NCBI GenBank assembly: GCA_037043455.1 | Contig: JAWPHD010001129.1 | Coordinates: forward strand, 124,001 to 188,000 | Source: Cyrtodaria siliqua | Lineage: Eukaryota; Mollusca; Bivalvia; Adapedonta; Hiatellidae | DNA length: 64,000 nt | Reading direction: 5' to 3' | In this document: piece after piece, positions 55,541 to 64,000 of the stretch | How positions within the stretch are numbered: position 1 is the stretch's first letter | Layout of the letters: each line of letters begins with the position of its first letter | Position numbers and translations under genes: made by a program | The notes under the pieces: model-generated | The model's database searches: none | What the model was told of the DNA's origin: nothing | What the model saw: only the letters and a program-made list of their open reading frames with translations

Positions 55541-55680
55541 TAAAGGAACACATGGCAATCTTAAAATTGTTATCAAGCACTAAAATAAGAAACTTGATTG
55601 AGAAATCCAGAATATTTTTCACTTTAAATCTTCTTCTATATAATTGAATAAAAGGTTTTATTATATACTTCCCAGTGAAC
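55541..55680 (+). mobile_element. MITE-like element M1, copy 3 (left part)
   Basis: AAAGGAACACATGGCAATCT and the following ATTGAATAAAAGG segment match the left part of copy 2. No right TIR is seen at the expected distance. Confidence 0.7.
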
Positions 55681-55899
55681 CAGTGGATTGTATGGTTAGG
55701 ATAAACCTTATATTCTCATTGTTTATATGTTCACAGTGAGAACATAAGAACTTATATTCTCACTGCCGGAAAAAATGGAACGATTTTTTTCTACATTTGC
55801 TTATAACAGTCATAATTCGTGTCAAAGTTTAGAAATATATTCTATGTGCACTAAATATATGTAAATCGCCTCACGCATTGGCGTTACTATATTTATCCG

Positions 55900-56380
55900 C
55901 GAATACGTTAAAGGGAAACTGTCGGAACGAAACGTATTTTCTGTTTGAAACAGTTTGGTAGTGTTGCATGATAAAAAGTATATAATAAAGTGAGAAAACA
56001 TACAAATTCTCTCGTGCTAAAGCACTCGTGAAAATATAAGTTGTCTCATATATTTTCTCTGGTGCTTTATAAAGCACTCGTGAAAATATGTTTTCTCACT
56101 TCTCGATGAAAATAAATCCTATATTCACTCCAAACCAACAAATATCCTCTATATAATATTTGGAGATTTCAAAGTATTTTCGTTAGTTAACCGTAGTTAT
56201 ATTTATAGAGGATATTTGTTGTTTTGGAGTGAATAACATATTTTATTTCATCGAGAAGTGAGAAAACTTTATATTTTCACGAATGCGAAGCATGAGTGAA
56301 AATATAAAAGTTTTCTCACTTGAGATGAAATAGAATATGTTATTCACGACAAAACAACAAATTTTCTTTTTATTTTATGA
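55900..56380. repeat. Nested palindromes F3
   Basis: Repeated inverted blocks: AGTGAGAAAACATACAAATT, AAAGCACTCGTGAAAATATA, TTTTCTCACTTCTCGATGAA, AAATATCCTCTATATAATAT and ATAGAGGATATTTGTTG, CATCGAGAAGTGAGAAAACT, TTTTCTCACTTGAGATGAAA. They make at least two interlocked stem-loops over about 450 bp. Confidence 0.85.
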
Positions 56381-56439
56381 TTTTACAAACATATTTTTAG
56401 GGAAACTATGGTAGAACAACAAAAGTAGTCCCGACAGCT

Positions 56440-56500
56440 ACTGTGAAATAAAACTCTATATTCCACAGTGTGGAATAACACTTTTATTTCACTGATAAAA
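56440..56500. repeat. Short palindrome near TATTCCACAGTGTGGAATA
   Basis: TATTCCACAGTGTGGAATA is a near-perfect palindrome, flanked by GTGAAATAAAA and TTTTATTTCAC in inverted order. Confidence 0.8.
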
Positions 56501-57085
56501 TACAGTATTTCATCGCATATCATAAAATAAAATATATTATTGGTACACTATATTCAACAATTAGTAATATACACACATCAATTACTTGTGAACTATTTGA
56601 AAACATTATTATGATTTTCTAATACGAAACTTGTGTAGAGGACGCTGCAAGTGTTTCAAAAAAAATCTTAATTGCCGCGTTTCACTTTAAAAGTCAATTT
56701 GGTATATGAGCTCATAAAATAAGTATTTCCATTTAAATTCAAAACAATATACACCATGTTGCACCATAAGGGATGACACTCCTTAAAGAAAATGCTCCTT
56801 TTAAAAGTGAATAAGCTCATATACTTGTAGTCGGAAACAGTTGGAAAAGCAACAATTTATTTATTTTTACTACGCTGTCGTTATCAGGATTGGTTTCGTT
56901 TTTATAATACATGTACATTATTTTTGTATCTAATTGATAAAATAAACTAAATGGGCAAAAACTTACAAAGGAAATTACATTGAACATATAAAATAAAAGA
57001 CTCGAAGAAGGTTTTTCCTAAATATGGTTATGCGCCAGAATAAGCTATTTCAAACTTGGCGGAAAAAATATCACAATGTATTGCA
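56501..57085. other. Intergenic, no gene seen
   Basis: AT-rich; no ORF. Confidence 0.4.
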
Positions 57086-57087
57086 AT

Positions 57088-57172
57088 GCGAGCGTCATGT
57101 GTAGATATCGCCGATGTGCCCCGCGTGAAAGCGTCATGTGCAGATATCGCCAATGTGCTCCGCGTGACAGCG
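57088..57172 (+). repeat. ~40-bp tandem duplication
   Basis: AGCGTCATGTGTAGATATCG then CCGATGTGCCCCGCGTGA is repeated with three or four substitutions. Confidence 0.9.
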
Positions 57173-57436
57173 CCTTATAATTTGGGGGTTCCTATACTTG
57201 TAATTGATAATTACTAATTTTGGCGCTGTATTATAGGAAACTGTTAATCCATCTATAGCTTTGATTTATTTCACATTTTAAGTCGGACATTTCATAGATG
57301 TTTTTTTTAACAAATTAAGCCCCGTAGCCGGATGTACCCCACTTTAAAGCGTGTGTGTCAAGCTTGAGCACAAAACTATAGCTTTCTCGCATAAATGACA
57401 CACATTAATGACACACATAATACCTGAAAAGGGAAT

Positions 57437-57715
57437 CATTACGTGGTCCCACCTTAATTTCATTACGCGATGGTGAAGCTTATATTAGCAGGATTTTATA
57501 ACGGATATTTCGACAATTAAACACGTTTAAAAACACTTTTACTGAAAAAATGCGATATTTTGTTTTAATTTACCTATTAAATGTTTTAATTTTACAAAAT
57601 GAAAACTTTTTAAGCCAAAATTAAGGTTTTATTTCATACCCTAGCAAACCCCTCTTCCGCTATTTGGAGAAGGGGTTTGATGGAGTATGAAAATTAATAC
57701 TCGGACCACGTAATG
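57437..57715 (-). mobile_element. MITE-like element M4, copy 2 (279 bp)
   Basis: Inverted relative to 43122-43404, with CATTACGTGGTCC and GGACCACGTAATG ends and the CATACCCTAGCAAACCCC / GGGGTTTGATGGAGTATG hairpin. Confidence 0.9.
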
Positions 57716-58655
57716 AGCGTATGATGTAGCTGGAAATAAAATATTTAAATAGTATTCAAACACAATGAAACAGAAAACTGGAATCGGCGTAGCTACTATT
57801 AGGCCATTTCGGCCCAGGCCTATACATCAATTTGAAAAATGAAAAAAATGAAAAGTCCAAAAATGCAATAAAAACAGAAGACGGAGTGGGTGAAGGGTCA
57901 ACATGTGTTTCTTATTTTATTTTACAGTGTAGTTAATTAAACTTTGTCAAATGTTAATTCTCAAATTTGTCAAAAAATATTTCTCAAAATACCACACAAG
58001 TGTTCTGTCCAAAACGCACAATTACACAGCTATGTTAAACAAAAAACATCGAGGGAGCAAGCTCCTGGACCCCTTTAGATTGTCGGGTTTATTTCAGGTC
58101 ATCTACGCCCCTATTTAAAAGGTCCAATATTTCAATTAACCAAAATAACCGAGCAGTTACATATGGTTAAAGGGAGGGAGACCAGCATGATATATAAATA
58201 AATATACACGTGTGTATGCATGCTCAGTTGTCTCCCCTCTGACACCAATGAACAATAGCTATCCTATCTCTCTTAACTTACATCATACTTTCTTATTTGA
58301 CTGTAGATTATTTTGTGAAAACTATCAGTTCTGCTCTGCACTATCATCATTTTCTCTCGCTGTACTAACACCTTTGTTTGTCATAACGATTACCATTTAC
58401 AGTTGAACTTGCATTATATATTATATCCATTGCTGTTTTACACATGTAAAATCTTAGAATAAAAGAAATTGAAATTGAAACTAGTAACATTTGAAAATGA
58501 AATAATAACATATTATTCAAACACAATTAGACACAAACAAAAAAATTAAATTACCTTTGCAGGGTCCAATATTTCAATTAATCGAAATACTCCAGCAGTG
58601 AAGTCTACGAATCAGATGTTCAAACCTACCGCTAAATAGATTATATATAGAAACG
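57716..58655. other. Intergenic, small repeats only
   Basis: GGTCCAATATTTCAATTAA occurs at about 58120 and 58563. No gene was seen. Confidence 0.45.
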
Positions 58656-58659
58656 AAAT

Positions 58660-58890
58660 AACCTGAAGCCAAAATTGGTTTAATTAATATACGATTTAAT
58701 ATTCAGCGTTTTCGTCTAATTTTCCACTCATTAGTTACATTTTAATAATAAGTGTGATAAGCATGTGAATATATTAACCTGAATCCAAAATTGGTTTAAT
58801 TTATATACGATTTAATATTCTGCGCTTTCGTCTAATTTTCCAGCTCATTAGTTACATTTTAATAAGTGTGATAAGAATGTCAATATATCT
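58660..58890 (+). repeat. ~120-bp tandem duplication
   Basis: CCAAAATTGGTTTAATTAAT, ATACGATTTAATATTCAGCG, TTCGTCTAATTTTCCACTCA and TAAGTGTGATAAGCATG are repeated in order at about 58672 and 58786. Confidence 0.9.
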
Positions 58891-59235
58891 AGGGTGTATA
58901 TAATGTACGACTACGCCGCAAAGAAAACGTGTTTTGTTTTGTGTTTTAATTGAAATGCAAAGTAGTTTTCCTGCCCAAAGCATGTTATTGTAGAAAACGT
59001 CACGTACGTTAAATAGTTGTTTTTCAGTTTCCCTATATAATTATTCACAGTTCAATATATGATGGAGCACGTATTGTTCGGGGCGATTGTTTCAGTCCAA
59101 GGTTTTTGGATTGTTCTGGAAAACAAACATTGTACGTGGTAAACAAAAATGTGTGTACCTTACTTTTTTATAATCGGTTGATAAATAAAACAATTCACTT
59201 TCAAAAGTCGCTTTTGATAGGCAAATCTGCTGCAT
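58891..59235. other. Intergenic, no gene seen
   Basis: AT-rich; nothing recognised. Confidence 0.35.
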
Positions 59236-59254
59236 CCGACCAACACAGGACAGG

Positions 59255-59322
59255 TTATATCGTGCCTAACAGGAATGTCGTGCCTAACAGGAATTTCCTG
59301 TCGTGCCTAACAGGAATTCTGT
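59255..59322 (+). repeat. TCGTGCCTAACAGGAAT tandem repeat, three units
   Basis: Units begin at about 59260, 59278 and 59302, the last after a short TTCCTG insertion. Confidence 0.9.
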
Positions 59323-60380
59323 AACTGAATCAATTATCTTGAAATTCTCTCCAAATATGTTGATTTTAATGTCAAGTCTAATGATTCCTTCGATTATGTG
59401 CTTCCTAATGTTACTGCATCCGTATTTTTTGAAAAAGGGTAGAGAATGACGTTTTGAAGCAAAAATCTTCAATTATAAAAATAACTGCAATACAAATTTT
59501 AAAAAAAATGCTTTTAAGATGTCGTTTAAGGTTAAAGAATTCTGATAGGTCCATGTCTGAACGCAAAACAAGTGTTATATGCATTTTTTTGAAATTTATC
59601 GATTTTCAAGATTTCAGCGAAAATTAACATGGAATTCAACTATGAAAATGATTATATTTACGAAAGCTTCTAGTTCGAAACATCAACTGAAGGCATTTTT
59701 GGGATTTCTTGCGCTATAAAAGAAAACAAGTTTCATAAGTTTCTTAAAAGAAATGATAGAAAAAATATATAACTTAACATTTAGGGGCAAAACAGACACA
59801 TTTACAAATAGTGATAAAAATAATATAAATGTTTACCAAAGATATCTTAATAAGGTATATGATATACATCAACAATAACTGTTCATTTTTGCATGTCACA
59901 AAATATGACTAAAATAGTTATTTTAGTTAATTTATAAAAGTATCAGCAACGTACGAGCAAACTGTTCTATTTTCTGTCAATTTCTTAATATTGCGTAAAA
60001 AGTCGAGCTTTTAATTCAACATCTATATTTGTGTCTTAAAATAAAACACGATCATATTTAAATTATAAACACAGTTTTAAACAATTATGATATGCATTTA
60101 GTGGAATTATTTGGTTTACGGTAAAACTCCACGGCAACAGAAACATATAGGTTTAAAATTGAAAAATAGTGTACACCTTATTCAAAATGTAATGTAAAGC
60201 GAACTGGAGATTATTTTTAAATGCATACGTTCTAAATGACAGTTTCATATCATTACATCACGCATTTTTTTATGATAATCACTTCCGCTGAAAAATAACA
60301 TCTTAAACAAAAGTGTTCAGTTATAAGTTGAACACCTCTCGTACATCAATATAAAATATGGTGAGTAGACATAGAACCTT
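59323..60380. other. Intergenic, no gene seen
   Basis: Strongly AT-rich; no ORF or repeat of note. Confidence 0.4.
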
Positions 60381-60382
60381 CT

Positions 60383-60433
60383 TACCTGCAGAACTGCAGA
60401 GTTGCTGACCTGCAGAACTGCGGAGTTGCTGCA
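60383..60433 (+). repeat. 24-bp tandem duplication, CTGCAGAACTGC
   Basis: CCTGCAGAACTGCAGAGTTG and CCTGCAGAACTGCGGAGTTG stand next to each other. Confidence 0.9.
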
Positions 60434-61180
60434 AATTCTATAGTAGACACTCCATTTAGGATGGAGCCGCGTTTCTACGTTTGGTATACGCGGTGTCATG
60501 ATAAAGACCTTGAAAGAGCATGATAAAAAAAGGCAAAATGAATATGAATGTGTGTTAGGGTGGGTGGTCCTACCCCTCTGCATGTTACAGTGTGTTTATG
60601 AGATTGCAATGGTTGTATTCTACCCCGACACGGGGAAGTCCATCTTGAGGGCAAGGTCCAGTGGAGATCTGTTTCCGAATACTTTGTCCTTCAAATGTTT
60701 TTATCGTTTCTGATGTTTATAAACAATGCCCTTGATAACAAAATGATTATATTAATAGTGTTTATCTTCCCTTCTGGTTGATCTCATATTGCATTATCTG
60801 ATTCACTGAGCATGCGCCAACAACATTAATTTATACAGAAGTCACATGATGCATTCATTACTTTTGTATGCCTAGATGCAGGTTACGTGAGTGTAGCATG
60901 AGTATATGAAAACAACGTTAACCTTCAAGGGACAATTGGGGCGTCACTTGTAATTGTCTTCATACCTTGCATATTTGCATACAAATATTCCTAATTTTAA
61001 TCATTCAAAGTAAATCGTATTTGAAGATTACATTGCTCAAATACTTTAATTAAACGTATGGTGAAATAAAGAATAAAATATAACCCTTCAAATTGTATTT
61101 CCGCAAGCAGGATCCTGTATTTCAATTTGTATCCAATGCACAATGATAATGGATTTATAATTATATCTGCTTGATAAATA
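60434..61180. other. Intergenic, no gene seen
   Basis: AT-rich. CCTTCAAGGGACAATTGGGG near 60923 could be a decayed left end of M1 copy 4. Confidence 0.35.
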
Positions 61181-61182
61181 CT

Positions 61183-61207
61183 TCAGGATTGCCGTGTGTC
61201 CCTTAAA
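61183..61207 (+). mobile_element. MITE-like element M1, copy 4 (right TIR)
   Basis: AGGATTGCCGTGTGTCCCTT corresponds to the right terminal repeat of M1. Confidence 0.65.
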
Positions 61208-61840
61208 AAGAAGTGTAAGCCAGTAAAAGGGTTTTCGCGTATTAACTAGATTTTGTCAATGATTTAACAGGTTAAATTGGGCACTTACTCAAATCTGCCA
61301 TAATCTCGTATGACACAAGGTAAAACTGCCAAAATCTCGTTCTTCAGTTTCTCTTCTCATATTTAAGACAGAAATAATATAATGAATCTCTACACACAGT
61401 AAATTCTTAACATAATTGTTTTCAATTTGCGACCATCTGCAGACTGTTGCTTTTAGAAATGACCCTTTCTATAGAATTACTAATGAACATGCATTCGTGA
61501 ATTTTCGAGTATTTTCTGTCTGAAAGCACACGTTGCAAATCTCTTAGTAGGGTTCAAATCACTCGCTGTTATAGCCCCATCCTGTCAATATGGTCCCCAC
61601 GAAGTTCTAGCTGTCAGAAATGACCCTAAATGGCGCATACTTACGGTAATATAAGTTACTTCTCTTTCTTTTTCTTTTTTTCAATTTGTACAATTTAACA
61701 ATTCTGTAGATCTACAATTAAACTCGTCAATCACATATTAGTTTCTTTAGAATAATATATTACAGTTACGTATTTGCCTCTTGTCCCCCTTTAAAATCCG
61801 CCAAGCACATTTTTAACAAATTAAGAAATATTAAATACGT
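61208..61840. other. Intergenic, no gene seen
   Basis: Nothing recognised. Confidence 0.35.
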
Positions 61841-61841
61841 A

Positions 61842-61988
61842 CCTATATTTTATCGGTGAATAAAATACAGTTAGGAGTTCGGATGCGTAGTAATTAAATC
61901 ACCAGTGCGTTAGCAAGAGTGATTTTATTACTCGTATCCAAACGACTAACTGTATTTTATTCACCGATAAAATAAAGGTACGTATTTA
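61842..61988. repeat. Foldback F4
   Basis: ATACGTACCTATATTTTATC, GGTGAATAAAATACAGTTAG and ATTAAATCAC are mirrored by GTGATTTTATTACTCGTATC, CTAACTGTATTTTATTCACC and GATAAAATAAAGGTACGTAT. The arms are about 60 bp. Confidence 0.92.
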
Positions 61989-63110
61989 TTATTTCGATTC
62001 TAACATGACAATAACCCCATTGTTTACGCTATTGTGGGGGCACTATATTATCTCGGAGGTCAAGGTAATCAGGCTGCTATGTTTACAGGCTGTTCCATCG
62101 GGCGTCCCCGTATGTAAAGTTATGCGCGGTACAGTATGTTTTGATCAACATAAAACACAAAAAGAAACTGATGCAAATCATTAGGGTGGCGCAGAATGTT
62201 TTCAAAAGGAGGAAACAAACGTGTGTATTTATTTGCAAATTTTTATTATATAGCAACAAAAATGTAGAAATATTTTAAAAAGTATAAAATGTTATATGGC
62301 AACAGTAAGCAATATTAACTTGAGAACAAAGGCACATACTTAAGACATACTTAAGTTATCAAAACATATTTAAGCATCTGCATTAATTGCTGATGATATT
62401 TATTTCTAGAATGTTATGAAGATTTTTAGAATGTTGAGGTAGTTGGAATTAAGTAAAAAAAATATCAAAAAAGAAGCTGATATGATCAGTTATATGTGTA
62501 CTATGACAAATGGCTGAGGTAGGTTGACATGTATTCGGAAGAAGTGGTTTGTAGTGGTAAGATATCATACAGTTTGGTTTTTTGAATGTTTGACACTGTT
62601 TTTTGTCATAGGTGTGTGCCAGGTAGGGCTTATCATGAGATGTTCCTGGGTGGAAACCAGTATTGCATGGCCTGCGTCAGGAAATAGCATGCTCAAGCAA
62701 AGTTTCAAAGCTGTATCTGTTATAGTTACTGTAAGAAGTGCACCTTAACATACAACTTAACCAAATACGCATACGCCGATCGAGGAAGGACAAACAGTCG
62801 TGTTTTTTTCCAAAAACATACTGGTTAAAATATACATATATATATAAAATATACTAAGTTCAAAAAGGGGCTTAACTTTTTTGCAGAAAGCAGCACAGAG
62901 TTATGAAACCTGATATGCTGGGTCATGTTATGATGTAGAACAACTGTATAAAGTTTCAAAGTTGTAGCTGTAATAATTACGTAATATATGGACCTGCGAC
63001 ATAGTGCCAATTTCAATACAGCAATTTCAATATAACAATACGATCTTATGACGAGTCTTTTACCCTCAATATTTTGGCCAGTCTTTTACCCCAACATTTT
63101 TAATCACGTG
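61989..63110. other. Intergenic, no gene seen
   Basis: AT-rich; the ORFs at 62524-62748 and 62825-63016 have no recognisable domain. Confidence 0.35.
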
Positions 63111-63143
63111 CTCCTCCATATGTCACGTGCTCCTCCATATGCA
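63103..63143 (+). repeat. CACGTGCTCCTCCATATG tandem duplication
   Basis: The 20-bp unit including CACGTGCTCCTCCATATG is present twice in a row. Confidence 0.9.
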
Positions 63144-63492
63144 GCTACAAATATAGGCCCCAATCAACACACAACACAACTGTACACACTTTGTTTTAAC
63201 AAACAGACATGAAAGATACGCGGGGAATTAATGGAACAGCCATATTTTACCGCAAAATAACATAGAGTTGTCTCCCTTTTTTGTGTTTGTGAAAGACTGC
63301 ACTTGTCGTGTTAGAATCTGTATTACTGTCCTAATAGAAGATTATACTTAAGATGAAAAATTAAAATCCCCATGAAAAGCTACTTCCCTTAGACTAATAA
63401 AAAAAAACACATTCAATGAAATATTATAAGGTAAATATATTCACAATCTCATTAAAATCAGACTCTTTATCACGCTACGATACTCTACACTA

Positions 63493-63775
63493 GGGGCGTC
63501 CGTGGCCGAGTGGTTAGAGTCTCTGACTTGCAATCACTTGCCCCTCACAGCTGTAGGTTCGATCCCTCAGGGGCCTAGGAATCTTTATGTGGGGAAGCTA
63601 TCCAGCTGGCTTGCGGAACGTCGGTGGTTATACCCAGGTGCCCGCCCGTGTACACAAATTGCCCGGAGGGGCACCTGGGGTCTTCCTCCACCAGTAGAAG
63701 CTGGAAAGTCGCCATATGACCTTAGCTGTTGGTGCGACTGTAAAATCAAATTCAATTCAATTCAATTCTACACTA
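63493..63775 (+). mobile_element. SINE S7 (complete, Ser/Leu-type tRNA head)
   Basis: GGGGCGTCCGTGGCCGAGTG (A-box of a long-variable-arm tRNA) and GTAGGTTCGATCCCTCAGGG (B-box) head a body with AGCTATCCAGCTGGCTTGCG, TATACCCAGGTGCCCGCCCG, GAGGGGCACCTGGGGTCTTC and GCTGGAAAGTCGCCATATGA. An (ATTCA)n tail ends it. It is not a functional tRNA: the head leads straight into SINE body. Confidence 0.9.
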
Positions 63776-63884
63776 CTAAAGTGTATATACATAGCGGAGA
63801 GTATCAAACCGTAATAATTAGGATAAGATTTTATTGAGATGGATGTTTTCATTAAATACTTATAGGTTATTTAACATGGTTCTG

Positions 63885-64000
63885 TACAATACGGAGATAT
63901 ATTTGGACGAGTACACAGCTGGAAAAGTCATATTGGACGAGCCGTTAGGCGAGTCCAATATGATTTTTTCCAGCTGTGTACGAGTCCAAATATATCCCGT
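63885..64000. repeat. Foldback F5 at the window edge
   Basis: ACGGAGATATATTTGGACGA, GTACACAGCTGGAAAAGTCA and TATTGGACGAGCC are mirrored by GGCGAGTCCAATATGATTTT, CCAGCTGTGTACGAG and TCCAAATATATCCCGT. The right end may continue beyond the window. Confidence 0.9.

Noticed and set aside
63493..63576. Functional Ser/Leu tRNA gene
   Set aside because: It runs into a SINE body, and the arms do not form a clean tRNA; the same applies to the heads at 40963, 41850, 50424, 35300 and 26050.
1..64000. A bacterial-type defence or biosynthetic gene cluster
   Set aside because: Gene structure, introns, SINEs and LTR elements show animal nuclear DNA; no clustered operon-like genes are present.

Overview
This is eukaryotic DNA, AT-rich, intron-bearing and very repeat-dense. 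It is most likely from a bivalve mollusc. The evidence is the tRNA-derived SINEs, the GTCCGTCC/GACAGACG tandem families next to 158-bp units, the foldback elements, the BTB/POZ paralogues and a cartilage intermediate layer protein (CILP)-like gene. I cannot name the species. There is no bacterial-type gene organisation, rRNA, functional tRNA or CRISPR.

Three host genes can be supported, all on the minus strand. (1) A BTB/POZ gene has exon 1 at 3238-3574 and exon 2 running from 542 off the left edge. (2) A complete two-exon BTB/POZ paralogue lies at 23509-25201 and has its intron at the same codon and phase. (3) A five-exon secreted CILP-like gene lies at 43775-52500. Its exons join in phase to 2742 nt (913 residues). 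Its Ig-like domain is split over two short exons.

The rest is mobile and repeated DNA. The largest piece is a 9.9-kb Ty3/Gypsy element at 5067-14977. Its LTRs are almost identical, but its coding region is badly broken. It sits inside an older 0.3-kb TIR element. A degraded jockey/CR1-type LINE occupies about 29.5-32.4 kb. A gag-protease remnant of another Gypsy element is at 36.87-37.9 kb. Fragments of one Penelope-like or LINE-like RT family recur at about 18.7, 20.3, 21.7-22.5, 39.8-40.4, 48.9-49.9 and 53.6-54.5 kb. At least seven tRNA-headed SINE families are scattered through 25-54 kb and at 63.5 kb. Four TIR element (MITE-like) families, several long palindromes and many mini- or microsatellites fill the remainder.

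Layout: 1-3.6 kb BTB gene A with repeat-filled intron; 5.1-15.1 kb nested Gypsy in MITE; 15.1-23.5 kb repeats and RT fragments; 23.5-25.2 kb BTB gene B; 25.4-43.8 kb SINEs, foldbacks, LINE and Gypsy remnant; 43.8-52.5 kb CILP-like gene with SINE and RT debris in its introns; 52.6-64 kb AT-rich DNA with palindromes, MITEs and tandem duplications. I see no gene cluster or pathway. The most informative points are the hidden CILP-like gene, the mismatch between LTR age and coding decay in the Gypsy element, and the modular SINE and MITE families.
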